Positions 37,201 to 48,936 of a DNA stretch of 64,000 nucleotides are shown in pieces; positions within the stretch are counted from its first letter, which is position 1, and every line of letters starts with the position of its first letter. Source of the DNA: Omphiscola glabra. Its lineage: Eukaryota > Mollusca > Gastropoda > Lymnaeidae. The stretch spans positions 19,647,284-19,711,283 of the forward strand of contig OZ024808.1 of the NCBI GenBank assembly GCA_964017045.1. The letters are read 5' to 3'. The translations under genes and the position numbers were made by a program. The notes below the pieces were generated by a model, which did not search any database, had not been told where the DNA came from, and saw only the letters and a program-made list of their open reading frames with translations.

Positions 37201-40200
37201 TATAGTCAAAATTTATTTGGAGGTCAGACAAACAATTTATATAATCAGCTCTATGAATGAAATAACAAACACTTCAAATAGACAGATAAAGGTCAATGAA
37301 TTTCAAAGCTGCATGGACATGGGGGACCAAACCTTGTATCAAATATTTTAATTGATGTTATAAACTAGCTTTAGGGGTGTGAATGTTTGGTATGGAAAAG
37401 ATGTTTATTGTAGAGATTATATCTGTTGCTTTATCTAGTATGTTGACATTTTTGTGACGTATTTGGGTAAGGGGGAAAATGACGTGTCAGTTTGTTGTTA
37501 TGGTGTGGATCGATGGCTGTGCTGAGGTGTTGGATTTTTGGAAATGAATTCTACTTTGAATAAAGGGAAGGTTGGTTTATGAAGCATTGGTTTGTTTTAA
37601 GCGAAGCTAACGAACCTGGTAAGACACCGGATCGTAATAATTAACAATAAGATCAAATTAAGAATACTTTCTCTGCTTTTAATAAAGATTTACAAAATAA
37701 TGTCAGTACCCTACTACCCTACTACTCTATGTAAAGAAAGAGTTAACCATCCACTAAATCCATCAAGTGTCCCCCCTACCTGTCTGCCTCATCAATAACA
37801 AGCCACTGAATCCTGGCCAGGTGCAATACACTGGTCATCTTGATGTGGTCCATCAGCCTACCAGGTGTTGCTACAAGGATGTTGACGCCTTTACGTAATC
37901 TGTTCACAAAACAAAACAAAAAAGAAGAAAAAAAAGAAACACTTCATGAAGAGTTCCGAATGAGAAACGGTTTACTGACAAAGGATTGCTCTTAAATTAA
38001 ATCCATTTTTTAAACACAAAAAAAAAAAAAATGTAAACCAGTGTCTTAACCCTTTCATTACCGCTGGGTTTTGGCTTTGATTTTTGCTGACTCAGCAATA
38101 AAAATTTTAATAATAATAATAATTAAAAAAAAAAAAAAAAAATTTAAACAAAAAAAATAATTTAAAAAAAGAGGAAATTTCCAGTATTTCCATTCTCTAT
38201 CCGATTCGCTTTCTATAGATTAACGAATAAAGAAATGTACAGCACTGAAATGTAATGTCAACGTGACGTCCTTGGTATTTCAGAAGAGTACTTTGACTTT
38301 TTGTTAGGACGACTATGATGTCCTTGGTAATTGAAAGTGGGTGATCGTGACGTCGCGTCGACGTCATCGGTAGCGAAAGGGTTAAGGTTTTCATGAATAC
38401 ATCAGCAAATCTGCACACACAAAAAAATAAAATAAATAATAACACTAAAGTTTACTTTGCTTACCTTGATTTTTCAGCTTTTCGTTTTTCACCTCCCATC
38501 AGACAACCTGGCACAATCCAAATAAATGGCTGAAACAGATATTGAGAACAGAGAATTAAAAGATTTCATATAAATAAGAATTTTATTTATATCACTAGAT
38601 GTGAAATAATAAAAAAAGAACAAATACGCTGATATTAAAGGATTGCATTGCTCTATATTATCAATGAAATTAACTATTAAAATTTACACACATGGAAGCT
38701 ATAATAAATATGTAAGACTAACCTTCAATAGCTTTTGAAAAGTGTCATAACTCTGTAATGCCAGCTTTGAAGGGAGAAATTTAAATCAAGTAAAACTTAA
38801 GAAACACAAAAAAAGCAGCAGATTGAAAAGACAAGATGTCAGAATTGAATTCAAGCACTTAAAATTTGGCCCCCAAAAAAAATTAATTATGGGCAATAAA
38901 ATGAAAATGATTCTTTTTAATTTATAGTTAATATTTATTTACTTCAATACTTACCTCACGAGTAGGAACAATTACTAAGGCATAGGGTCCATCATCTCTT
39001 CTAACTTTTAACTTTCTTGCCTGCAAAGATTGAACGATGGGTACAGCATAGGCCAGTGTTTTACCTGAATGTTGATCAAATGGAATGGAGCTAATTATGG
39101 TTAAGTCTTTAACTTAAACACAACAAGAATATTTTCAGCCGATCAAAAACTTTACTCCTAAAAGAACAGACATGAAATGTTCTATGAAAAAGGGGCAGGA
39201 GACGATATATTTTATTTATTTCCTTATGACATATGACTAAAAGTAATGGGGTGTGAAAGATGGGGATAGAGATGAGTGGGGGACTGGTTCCATGACAAAA
39301 TTCTACAAAACAAGGGCCACAAGCTGGAAATGCTAAATTTAAGTCACTCAAGAAAAGTAATATTACCTAACAACCAGCTACTCAGAGGCATAGCTAAGGG
39401 AAAAAATGGGGTTGGTTGAGGGAGATAGGTGTCCATTGGTGTCAGACTTTGACAACTGGGTGACGCAAAAATGGGCTTTTATGACAACTGGGTGACGCAA
39501 AAGTGGGCTTTTATGGTGTTTTGTTGATGAAAATAATGGGTTTCAGCAGAGTTCAAGGGCAGTGAAATTGAATTTTGTACCCAAGCACCAAACACTCAGG
39601 CTCTGCCTCTTATGTATCACTTGAATATCACAAAATTTAGCAAAGGCTTTTTACCTGAGCCAGTCTGTGACTTTATCAGAGCATCTTTCCTCTGAAGTAA
39701 AACTGGTATGGACCTTTTCTGAACCTCTGTCAGCTGAGTGAAGCCTTGTTTTTCTTCAAGGTTAGAGGCCTGGGAGCAAAAACGGAAAATAAATAACTTA
39801 ATATTCAAAGTATAGAAAACCACTTTAAAAAAAAATTAACTCCATTCTTGAACTGGAAAAAAAAACGGAGCTGCTATTTATTTTTTGGGGGGATTCTTAA
39901 GACATAAACTGTGTTTCATAAGACCACCACTAACTTATTCAGCTAGAAAAAAACACATTTCGAGCAGCGCAGTTACTATATAAGAATGTTTGAGGAGAAT
40001 TACAAGTAAAGATAAGCGTTACAAAATAATAACAAGCTGTACAGTCAATCAGTTCTTTACATTTTTCTCGATTTAAAAAATAAAACAACTTGATTCAATA
40101 GAATTCAGTTTAAATTTTGTCTTGGTACCCACCAAAAAGGGATGAATGGGCAAATCTTTAAATGCATCTCCGGTAAAAACATTTTCTGTGACTGTTTCTA

Positions 40201-40834
40201 CTTCAGAACTGAAATGCAAAGAGGGGGGAAAAAAAATTAAGTTAATTTAAAAAAAAAAGGGAAATATATTTGAGCTACATAACAATTTTTAATCCTTATA
40301 TTGAGCAGTCAAATTCTCTTATATTAAAACTGTTTATACCAATTAGAGACCATGTGACTTTGCAAGGTTGAAATTGATTGTAATGGCATCATACATGCTC
40401 ATGAACTTTCCATTCTTCTTTTTTCATATAGTTTGAGTTGAGCAAGAGCTGTTTAAAAACTGTGGTGTAGGGAAGATGATGGGGTTCTCAAGAATGGGGA
40501 TAATAAGATCATAGAAGGATAAACATTGCTGAGGCAAACCACAATTATAGATAGCAATGAAATTCTTCCAGTTTTAAATTTACACTCAGGAGGGTTCTTA
40601 ATTCACTGACCTTGAAATGACAGGAATTTCAGGATTTTTCCTGAACAAGGATGAAATTACGACATCGCTTTTTCGTTTCTTTGAGGTACTTCTGTCAGTT
40701 GCTACACTTTCTCCACCATCAGGGTCTAGTTTTCTCTTTCTACCAGCTGAATCATCTTTAGGTGTAAAACTTGAATTGGATCTCTGTTTCTCACTTTCAT
40801 TTTTTGCATCTTTTCTTTGCTGCACTCTTGAGGT
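19094..40834 (-). CDS. DDX31: DEAD-box ATP-dependent RNA helicase DDX31 (Dbp7 family), 16 exons
   Basis: DDX31/Dbp7 helicases act in nucleolar 60S ribosome assembly (family knowledge). Exons in transcript order: 40834-40611, 40208-40133, 39769-39655, 39064-38955, 38764-38723, 38529-38465, 37899-37780, 36439-36330, 35759-35503, 35269-35018, 34249-34190, 33262-33072, 23332-23245, 22472-22370, 20354-20165, 19217-19094. The total is 2127 nt, an exact 708 codons plus stop. Every junction keeps frame. Motifs seen: Q-motif region TQLTEVQ, motif I SQTGSGKT (split by an intron), [33 protein letters not shown] and [12 protein letters not shown]. The C-terminus carries the family signatures [15 protein letters not shown] and LSEYSSG before a basic tail. 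The N-terminal exon with the start codon is not identified with confidence (see 43211). The intron between 33072 and 23332 contains a receptor gene on the other strand. Confidence 0.93.
19597..20036. repeat. 19-bp minisatellite, about 23 copies
   Basis: Unit AGACCTGTAGAGAGCTGAT with frequent CTGCAG and GATGAT variants. It lies in the last DDX31 intron, and CTGCAG-type strings recur on the sense strand. Confidence 0.93.
20455..20983. repeat. 16-bp minisatellite, about 33 copies
   Basis: Unit GACCTCATGTGTGCCC, very homogeneous in the middle and diverged at the right end. It starts 100 bp from a DDX31 exon acceptor. False frames of about 90 codons occur on the plus strand. Confidence 0.96.
21076..21229. 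repeat. 17-bp tandem repeat, nine copies
   Basis: Near-perfect copies of TCCTAATGTCATTGTCA in a DDX31 intron. Confidence 0.95.
21566..21762 (+). mobile_element. Non-autonomous SPIN-family hAT transposon (MITE)
   Basis: The left end CAGCGGTTCTCAACCTGTGG and right end GGTTGAGAAGCACTG are imperfect terminal inverted repeats. The interior matches my recollection of the mammalian SPIN/URR1 consensus over most of its 197 bp (for example GTCGCCTAAGACCATCGG and GAAGTAGCAACGAAAATAA). Flanking 8-bp duplications are TCCTAAAG and TTCTAAAG (one mismatch), with the central TA typical of Buster-type hATs. No transposase is encoded. SPIN spread by horizontal transfer among tetrapods and has been reported in Rhodnius and Lymnaea (published knowledge). 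It lies in a DDX31 intron. Confidence 0.9.
21872..22268. repeat. 12-bp minisatellite, about 33 copies
   Basis: Unit ACATCTCATGTC with CAAGTC, CATGCT and TATGTT variants. The 12-bp period leaves all frames open, so the arrays of MSHL, ISCH or MRCD residues are not proteins. About 100 bp from the DDX31 exon ending at 22370. Confidence 0.95.
24384..24975. repeat. 39-bp minisatellite, about 15 copies
   Basis: The unit begins ACATCTTTCTCCATGCCAAC and ends with GATATGAACTGCACC. It is homogeneous, with subtypes at each end. Because 39 divides by three, 160-220-codon frames are open on both strands; I treat them as artefacts. Located in the long DDX31 intron. Confidence 0.95.
25972..26243. repeat. 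55-bp tandem repeat, about five copies
   Basis: The unit begins CCAACAGATCAAACATTGGT. The first copies are slightly shorter. It lies about 650 bp upstream of the predicted first coding exon of the nested receptor. Confidence 0.9.
26881..26965 (+). CDS. Candidate first coding exon of the nested receptor (signal peptide)
   Basis: A pyrimidine-rich stretch ending in CTTCAG precedes 26881, and CAAG|GTAAGC follows 26965. Translation from ATG at 26902 gives 21 residues with a hydrophobic core. The exon ends after one base of a codon; the large exon beginning at 27655 after GCCAAG supplies the two remaining bases and stays in frame. This is predicted from splice signals and phase only. Confidence 0.55.
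26902..31814 (+). CDS. GRL101-type receptor: VWA-like, C-type lectin, LDLa, LRR, 7TM
   Basis: Two-exon model: 26902-26965, then 27655-31814, together 1407 residues. Exon 1 encodes a signal-peptide-like start ([19 protein letters not shown]) and ends at a consensus donor. The phase-1 junction reads in frame into exon 2, which is open from 27655, upstream of the ATG at 27708. Approximate domains: VWA-like 40-310 (the first strand [11 protein letters not shown] lacks the DxSxS metal site); C-type lectin 317-486 with NEPSGG and a GW...QC...LPLCE end; five or six LDLa modules 570-850 (for example [16 protein letters not shown]); LRRs 870-1080 with a CC hinge; rhodopsin-like 7TM 1100-1390 with GNLVVIV, DRF in place of DRY, CWFP and NPIIY. 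GRL101 of Lymnaea has LDLa-LRR-7TM; the lectin and VWA-like parts are extra. Ligand unknown. The gene sits antisense in a DDX31 intron. Confidence 0.9.
31784..32190. repeat. 58-bp tandem repeat overlapping the receptor stop codon, seven copies
   Basis: The unit begins AATGTGTACATACTCAACCA. The first copy encodes the receptor's last nine residues and its TGA; the others follow in the 3' UTR. AACTTG and AGCTTC forms alternate, suggesting growth by a two-unit step. Confidence 0.93.
32191..33071. other. AT-rich DDX31 intron / receptor 3' flank
   Basis: No coding signal. AATAAA at about 32203 could serve the receptor transcript as a poly-A signal (inference). A-runs are common. A 17-bp duplication sits near 32818-32850 (ATAAATGTCCCACGAGAC). 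Confidence 0.4.
33343..33395. repeat. 17-bp tandem repeat, three copies
   Basis: AACCGGTTCTGTTGCGT in three near copies, in the DDX31 intron between exons 34190 and 33262. Each copy holds the palindrome AACCGGTT. Confidence 0.85.
34433..34888. repeat. 47-bp tandem repeat with shortened units
   Basis: About ten units start TCAACTTGACTTTATCACTA. Full units end in AGGAAAGGGCTTTGG; several lack that part and are about 33 bp. On the DDX31 sense strand each unit reads CCTGCAGG, like a 3' splice site. Confidence 0.92.
35318..35452. repeat. 42-bp tandem repeat, three copies
   Basis: The unit begins ATTTTACTGCTTGCTTCTGA. It occupies more than half of the 233-bp DDX31 intron between exons 35503 and 35269. 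Confidence 0.9.
36414..36545. repeat. Partial duplication of a DDX31 exon start and flanking intron
   Basis: The segment that includes the acceptor and first codons of the exon ending at 36439 is copied at about 36486-36545. The copy on the minus strand keeps an AG followed by LLELGYE codons but soon reaches a stop. Confidence 0.8.
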
Positions 40835-41998
40835 CTGAAACATGTATGTGGTTTTCAATTGTAAAATATGTTTGTTGAGAATAATAAGACATTAATTTAA
40901 ATTGATTTGTGTGTGTGGCTTAGACGTTGATAGTGGTAAGTATAGTCTAGAAGAGTAGGCTAGCTAGGTCCTAACTAATCTTTTTACTAAGACAATTCAA
41001 AGTGGCTGTGCACACCGCAGCGGTGTACCTAGCAAAACTAAGGACCTAGGCCTGCGCACACAGCGGCAAAAAATTGCCATTGGCCTCGTCTTGAGATATG
41101 ACTGTAAAAATGATCTTGTGGTTAACGTTATATTGCAGCTATATTATACCACAAATGGGAATTAGTAAACGATTCCCAGAAGCAGGTTAAGTTTTAAAAG
41201 TCTGAAACTTTTTTTAATTTTTAAAAAATTAAATATGTATTTTATTCTTAAATTATTATGTTCATTTGTAAAAAAAGCATTAATTTTTATTTTACTTATT
41301 AGTACCGGTAGCTTAAATGTAAGTTATGTGCAGATTATCAAGTGTTTAAACTTGAACAAGATGTGGCAGCCTTATTATTATTAATAATCCGGTAAACTGC
41401 TTTAAGATAAGCCATACCACTGGCTCCCAAAAAATTTTTAATGATTAGCACAAAATCTTGGGATTAAAGCAAATTATATTTGCAGTGATGCTCTGTTTCC
41501 AGGTTCAGCCAGCATGAGGATCTTAAACAGATGCACTTGCGGAAAAAAAAGAGGTGTTGAAACTCACAAAACAAATTTTAACACAATCACAGCAGTGCTC
41601 CCCAAGCATTTCTTTTACCCCACCTGATCATATAATATGTTAAAATGCCCCACCCCAGCCTAAAAAAAAAAACCCACACAAATTAGTGGTAAAATTTGTT
41701 GGCTTTAAGATTCACAATTTTAGGATATAATAACGAAATACAAATAAGTGAAAAAATATTTGTATAGCAATATATTTTTCAAATAATAATTTAAGTGGTT
41801 CACTTTTAAAAAAATCATGCTTTAACATTTAAACCCCCCCCCCCCCCCCCAATTGGACCAATATTTTGGTTACCCAACTTGCCAACTGTCACAAAAAAAC
41901 TCTTCATTTTAGATAAAAAATGGCAACTTTCCATTTAAAGAAAAAAGTGGCTAATGTTTAGTTATGGAGCCATGGCGTCATTTTCGTGTTTTGTTATG

Positions 41999-42095
41999 TT
42001 GCTGATGACTTTAGGGTTCAGGTTAGGTTTAGGGATAGATTTAGGGTTCAGGTTAGGGATAGATTTAGGGTTCAGGTTAGGGTGAGGGATACATT
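41999..42095. repeat. Short telomere-like repeat, about three copies
   Basis: Units of about 25 bp contain TTTAGGGTTCAGGTTAGGG. A second, smaller TTAGGG-like patch besides 17956-18460. Confidence 0.75.
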
Positions 42096-43139
42096 TAGGA
42101 AGTTTGTTCATTATTTTTAAACATTTTATTCTTAATTTTACGGGTGGTGTTAACCAAGATGGCGGCCATGGTAAAAAACGCGGACCCATCTCTCGAAATT
42201 TACCAAAAAAGTGATGCTCCAACACCCTTATCCAGTGCTCCTGTCCCAGATAATATCATATGACCTTCTATAATCTACAAAAATACCTCCCTATGGGGGT
42301 ACGCCACTTAGTTAGAATATTTAAATGTTTTTACTTATGAAGCTGGCCGAAACAACAAGAAAAATACTAAGAAATGCTCATTAAAAAGTACCTTACCACA
42401 AATTTAAAGGAAATTACCCATTATGGTATCTCCCTAAAACCCCCGAAATGATTCTAAAAAAATTTATATTTTGTAGAATGTCATTACAGCTACACGAATG
42501 TCATTCCATGCGTTGCTGCAGGATCAAGCCCTCCGCAAAATAAGTATACAAGTACTACATTTGTTTAATTTTGCAGACATTAAATAAATGAATTTTTTTT
42601 TAAAAAGTACTTAATTAAGAAGATTATAACCTTAATTGGTAAATGCAGACACTATTGCACTATTGGTGCTATGATGTATTGGTCTAACCAAAGAGTTCAA
42701 AAATAGACTGATAAAGACCATGGTTTTGCTGCGTATAATTGCTAGTGTTTGCAGGCCAAAGCAAATGGAGTCAATGGTTTTGCTAGGTAAATGGCTGAGG
42801 TTTAAGTTTATGCAGGCCAAAGTCCATGGTCATGGTTTTGCTAAGTTAGGTACACGGTACATAGAGCCGGCCAAAACAATTACGGGAACTACTAAATTAG
42901 TAGGCTAGGTAAGGATAACTTAGTAGTCGTTACTATAAATTAAATTATTCTTTCTTAGGCTTTTAGGCCTTGCAATCTGCCATGACTTCAGTTTCAGTCT
43001 TCATTGAGTGAGAGCCGAATTATGGAGCAGTAACTAAAAAAAAAACTAACGGCGGTACTAGATAAGATTCCCATTTTTTTAAAAGTTGATTTGACATGGG
43101 AGAAAACACATTTTATTAAAACCCACTCTGTTTCCATGT

Positions 43140-43213
43140 ATTTTATTTGTTTTACTTTCACGAATGTCTTCAGCTACTAAATTAAGCGAGATGTTAGTAA
43201 AGTCTTCCTCCAT
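43140..43213 (-). CDS. Candidate N-terminal exon of DDX31 (weak)
   Basis: An ATG at 43213-43211 opens a short frame reading MEEDFTNISLNLVAEDI. An acidic start leading to a short hydrophobic block recalls the start of yeast Dbp7. No donor here is both strong and in phase with the exon at 40834, so a further small exon would be needed. It may be chance. Confidence 0.22.
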
Positions 43214-43580
43214 CGTGTATTTCGTTTAGTTTACATGCGGTACAGCTGTTTACCGATAGTGCCAAGACAAACCGAGATCAATGTATTTTGTTTTATTTCG
43301 CACATAGCAATTCATAGCATTAAAAATTCCATTTTCTTAAAATAAATCTCTATTTTATTACGTTAAAAAGTATTTTAAAAAACTGTTGGGGATGAGTATT
43401 TTTTTCTTTTAATTGAGAGATTTTTCTACTCTACTTGTCGGGAACTATACAATATACCAATTTACTTATTTTACTTGATTTTACTTCGACTTAATTTTTT
43501 TTTAATGAAAATTTTTTTAATTAGACATATTAAAACCATATCACCTAGTTCCACACAATTAGATAAGTTAACGATCTTAA

Positions 43581-43650
43581 TCAGGGGTCTCAAACTCAAA
43601 ATATCCAGGGGCCGCAGGGGGTAGAGTCTGAGTGAGACTGGGCCGCATCA
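43581..43650 (+). mobile_element. Single hAT-like terminus (remnant)
   Basis: The sequence starts CAGGGGTCTCAAACTC and continues through a GGGGCCGCAGGGGGTAGAGT stretch that resembles widely dispersed hAT ends in animal genomes. I found no matching right end downstream, so it is a truncated copy or a long element with a lost end. Confidence 0.4.
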
Positions 43651-44400
43651 ACTACTGGTGTTCCATGAAAAAGTAATTATTACAAAGTCAATAAAGTACA
43701 ATTGTTACAATCTGCTAAACCTTTATTAATAACAACTAAAAGCATCAAGTGTTCTCAAGAACTAGGCTTCACTTACTTTCACGGTAGTGCTACTTCTTTA
43801 TGATAGAAAAGGCATATTTGACTAAGCGGTCATCCATTAAATATGTCAACGAAATGTGGGGGTGTGGAAATGTTTGACAATTTTTGATACGGGGGAGAGG
43901 AAGGAGTTTAGGTTTGTTGATGTCAACAATCATGTTTTCTCTATTAAAATCTTAAAAATTGACTGGTTATGACATTATTTTAACAAATTTAAAGAGTGTA
44001 AATTAAAATAATTATATAATTTTTAAGCTTTTAACAAGATTTATTTATTGTGTGTCTGTCTATGCACTGCTGATGGCTGGTCAGAATGTTATCACACTTT
44101 GTTAGTGCAAGAAAAGTAAAAAATTGGCTTCTCTTCGCCTGTAGATTCTGTTTGTCTCAATTGACTACGGTGGTATGTTTGCAATCATGTTGCAGGTATG
44201 GAACAAGGACAAGGTGCAAGTGTCATCTGCAGTCAAGATAAATGATATTGATAGAGTAGGAATACGATTTTTTGAGAATTAGGGAAAAGTAAAGTGAGTA
44301 ACAATAATAACATCGCTGCTTGAACGGATTTGCAAAATCTGTAACATCTATTTTGCATCACAAGTCATGTTGAAATATAGCATGTTCAACAGCACCGAAA

Positions 44401-44700
44401 ATGCTGTTGTAGTGGGCCAAGTGATCAGAAGAAGTGAAGTCATTCATGTGATTATCTTTACCGTAGTGGTAGTGGGCCCAGTGATCAGAAGAAGTGAAGT
44501 CATTCATGTGATTATCTTTACAGTAGTGGTAGTGGGCCAAGTGATCAGAAGAAGTGAAGTCATTCATGTGATTATCTTTACAGTAGTGGTAGTGGGCCAA
44601 GTGATCAGAAGAAGTGAAGTCATTCATGTGATTATCTTTACAGTAGTGGTAGTGGGCCAAGTGATCAGAAGAAGTGAAGTCATTCATGTGATTATCTTTA
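44401..44700. repeat. 60-bp tandem repeat, five copies
   Basis: The unit begins GTTGTAGTGGGCCAAGTGAT in the first copy and AGTGGTAGTGGGCCAAGTGA later. It is almost identical between copies. A 146-codon plus-strand and a 125-codon minus-strand frame arise from the in-frame period. Confidence 0.95.
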
Positions 44701-45104
44701 CCTGCAATGAAACAATCTTGGTGAAGTCTCAACATAAATTAGGCAAGGGGCACCTGCAGGATTATTTAAAAGGTGGCCAATGTGTCAGGGACAATGGAAT
44801 TATGTGAGAAATATATATTTTTAATGTTACTACTTATTAATCGGTCTTAATATTGTCTTGAGAGTTTTGTAGGCACTAATTAATTATACAATTAAGTTCA
44901 CTTTTAGTTGTATTAAGTAAATTATTATTACATAAACCAAATACCCACCTACTTTAAAAATAAAATATATATTTAAAGTTTTAAAAGTCCCTCTAATACT
45001 TAGATAAGCAGTTATAAACTTATGCTTGATAGCATTCCATGAATGGGAGATATAAGCTTGACTTGAAATGAAATTACACAATCTTATTTTAAACTAAAAT
45101 GTTT

Positions 45105-45207
45105 TGAGTTTTGATAGTCCTAAATTTAAAAAAAAAATGTTTTGAGTTTTGATAGTCCAAAATTTAAAAAAAAAATGTTTTGAGTTTTGATAGTCCTAAA
45201 TTAAAAA
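45105..45207. repeat. 37-bp tandem repeat, three copies
   Basis: The unit contains AATGTTTTGAGTTTTGATAG followed by TCCTAAATTTAAAA, in AT-rich DNA without genes. Confidence 0.85.
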
Positions 45208-48200
45208 TATTTGAGTTTTTATTCTCATTTTCTTGTAATCTCCAAAGTTATGTAAAATTAATTTTTTCTTAAACTTTCTTTAAATTTGAAAAACTCTGTC
45301 TTTCTGTTCCTAATACATCTGTTCCTTTACTTCACCAATCTTTTAATCCACAAAGAAAAGTAATGAAAACGGAGCAGTAATGTTAAAAGTTATTTTTACT
45401 CAAATTTTAAGAGAAACAAAATTAAAGTGCAAAGCATACACGGTAGGGTCTGATCCACACAACCAGCCCAAGGGTAACAAGTACCAAAGGTATATGTAAC
45501 AGCTTGAAGTAACAAACATGAAATTTTAGAAAAATTTAATGAAAACACAATTCGCTAAAATATATATAAAGTAATATATAAAGTGCAATATATATTCATT
45601 TTAACTTCTCTGGAAACTAACAAAGGGAAGTTATACTTTTTCCAAAGGTAAAATGGAACACAGACTTAAAAATAATTTGCACAATTTTCTTTTCGATTGG
45701 AATAGTTACAATTAATATGTAACAGTAAAAATCAACAAAAACCAAAATGGCAGTCATTTTCAATGAAATCAATAAATGTTCATCATGATGTGATTAATTA
45801 TTGAATGACTTAACACTTTATCGAAATATCATTACAGGATAGTATTAGTATAGTCACCATAGCTTCACACAAGCACGCCATGGCAAAATGATGTTTGTAT
45901 ATTACACTTTTTAACTGCAATTTCCAACAATTTTTGGTCCATATTGGGCCTTATGCCGGAGATTTTATTTTAGAATATAATCATTAAGTCCAGCAACACA
46001 TATTATATAAATAATTTATCCACAAATATTAAAATTAAAGAAAAAAATACGTTAAATACCATGCACCCAGTTTTGCAAAATAAAATGAGCGTAGAATTCA
46101 TAGTTTTGTTATCTTTGAACAAATGTACTGTAGGAAAGAGTAAACCCTTTGGCAAGTTTATGCATTTTCAACTTGGGTATTGAACAAATTTTTTAAAATT
46201 TTTTTTTAAATTTCTGAGCTGTATAAACAAACCTAGATTTTTTGGCATGATGCAAATGACCCGCAATGCTTTAATATTGGGTATTCAAAAACCTGCCATT
46301 AAATCTCAATTAAAAAATGAGACGAACCTGGCAAGATAAATTTAAAATGTCAAACTTGGTAAATAAATCCTGCAGCCCTCATTCCTCTTTCTTCTAGATA
46401 TGAGAAAAACAAGCAATTGAAATGAATCAAACACCCTGAAAGGCAACTGTTGAGCAGAAAAAATATCCCAAAAAAAAAAAAAAAAATTTAAGAGAAAGTT
46501 GTGGGATGTACAAATACAAATAATAAATGCAACCCTAGAAGAACATTTCAGACAGGCAGACTTTGAGAACTACATTTTGATCAGAATCATCAAGCACATA
46601 GGTTTTAAATTTCTGTTTATTTGTCTTGTCTGCCTAAGAAGGCGTTGAATTGAAACATTATTGTAATTGTTCTGTGGTTTTTTTGTCTAACGCCTTGACA
46701 TATCTTGTTCCACTATATTTTTTTATTCAGATAGGCTGCAGCTTTTGATCTTAAATAAATATATGCAATTTAAAACAGAGTAGATGAAACCACATTATTT
46801 GTAGCTGTGTAAGGAAGAACTGCAAATGCTGCACATAAGAGCAAAAGGAATGTCATGCTAAAGGATGTTCCAATGATAGTCAAAAAGTGTACACAGGTTC
46901 TTAACGTGTGGATCCCTGACCACTCAAAGTATAATTGGACCCTGTTGTTAACATATAATTAGACCCTCTTAACAGTTTAACAGTTTTGATCAACATAAAA
47001 AATAAATGTATTATTATTCATGAGCAATCCTGGTTTATTGAGAGTGCCTCCATAAAGCTCAATCAATTTTTAAAAATGTATACAATCTCTATATGACAAC
47101 CATGTTGAATGTTTGTAAAAAAAAATAATGCTTTTTTTTTTTTTTTGATGCCAGATACAAAATACAGTAACATTTTGAAAGCTTTCCTGGCTTTAAGTGT
47201 ACATTCATTTTTGGTACCACAAACACTGCAGAGTGTAATAAAAATCTGAAAAACCATACAATTTTGTTTACTAAAAAGTAGCCACTGCACCAGGCATATG
47301 GAATTTATAGATTTAAAACTGATGACTTTCAATGTATCAAATTATAGGAATGCATTCTTGAGAGAAGAGGCTGGTTTCAAAAGAATATCTTTATTTTCTT
47401 TATTCTACGATGCTTCAAACCCTGAAATGCTAGAGTGTGCCAGACTTAATTCATCAAGCTAGACTGTCATAATGTAAAGTCAGTCTCTTATCCTGACAAA
47501 ATTTTTTTTTTTAAAATATCAAGACAAAAAGACATCTTAGCAAAGTATGTGTAGACCTGCTTCAAGGAAATATGTTTAACCAACTGATAAAGTTAAGTAA
47601 CACTTGAAACTACTTGTTATGACTTTTAAATGTCTGGATTTTAAACAAGGGCCTTATAAACAAAACCTTCACTTGCTTACTGGTATGAATACATCAATGG
47701 TGATAAAAACTTCACTCACAAGGAGATATGTAGCTGCACTTCAGCAACAAAGGCCTGGTATTATTTATACACAGCACGTGCCATCATTCACTACTCAGAC
47801 ACACCACTATAATATTTGTGGTTATTTTGACCAATAAATAACAAACCAATCAAATCATCATTGGACAGGTCAGAGGTGCTTTTTCTGGTAGTAAAGCATA
47901 GCTTAATATCAGCTGGGTAATACTTCAGGTAAAACTTGCGGATCTTCGTCACACGGAAAAGCTTTGAATTTAATAAATTGGCTGGTTTTATTTTAATGAT
48001 TATTTTAATGTGAAGCAATTTACACATGCATAGGCATCAAGTGTATTTATCAAACATATTTGCCTACACATTGCTAAACCAAAAAAATTATGTGGCGGTT
48101 TTGAAGAAAACCCCAAAAAGCTTTAAAAAAAAAAAAAAACAAGAGAAACCAAGATTTAGCCGATATGGTCAAGTAATAGTATTACTAATACTGCTCTTGC

Positions 48201-48936
48201 AATACTGTTGATGACATACAAAATTAACATTTTTTTTTTTTTTAATGTTTAGAAACATGCTACGGTACAAAGAACTGTGAAGTAATAAAACAAGACAGAA
48301 AAAAATGGTACCATTATAAAAATCTCAATTTCAAAATCGATTTTTTAATTGATGGTTTTAAAGAGCATCACACATTCAATTGAAGAATCATAATGATAAC
48401 TTTTTAAATGTATAAAAGCATAACAAGAAAAAAAAAAAAAAGAGAGAAAGATTTTAGAAGAAAAATTAATCTTGATAAGATTGAAAAATAAAATGTTTTG
48501 CTTATTGCAAGCAAGCAAAAAGAATCAAGATAATTAATATTAACAGGACATTTTAAATGGAATAAGTAGCAGTAAAAATTAACAAAAATGGAATTTTCAT
48601 TCAGCTATTGTCTCTTTAAAAGAAAAACAACTTGTGTTTCTGAATTAAAGAAAACAGACTAGTATGTTTCATACAATTACCAACAGAATTTTTGCAGTCA
48701 TTAATAAAAAAAAAATGTAGCAGTTTCAATTTTTAAGTGTGTTACATTGGCCTAGAAATAGACAGCTGCTTGGATCCCTTTTCATACCAGTTTTGAGCAA
48801 ACATTGCAATGATATGAAAGTAACCCGCAGAGACTAGGCTTTAGCATCAAACTGGATAAGTAACTTAATAAATGATTGAAAAAATACTGATGACATGATT
48901 TGATATGTAATGGCGCTGATGCATATGTCCAAATAC
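45208..48936. other. AT-rich stretch, possible 3' UTR of the NKRF-like gene
   Basis: About 3.7 kb without coding signal, directly downstream of the NKRF-like stop codon on the minus strand. TTTATT strings (minus-strand AATAAA) are frequent, so the poly-A site cannot be chosen by eye. A-rich runs occur at 46470, 47136, 48125 and 48428. Confidence 0.35.

Noticed and set aside
41590..41640. CAGTGCTCCCCAAGCATTTC as a hAT terminus
   Set aside because: No convincing right end or target duplication was found; a chance match cannot be excluded.
41962..42225. 87-codon minus-strand frame with NLNPKSIP repeats
   Set aside because: It is the translation of the telomere-like repeat at 41999-42095.
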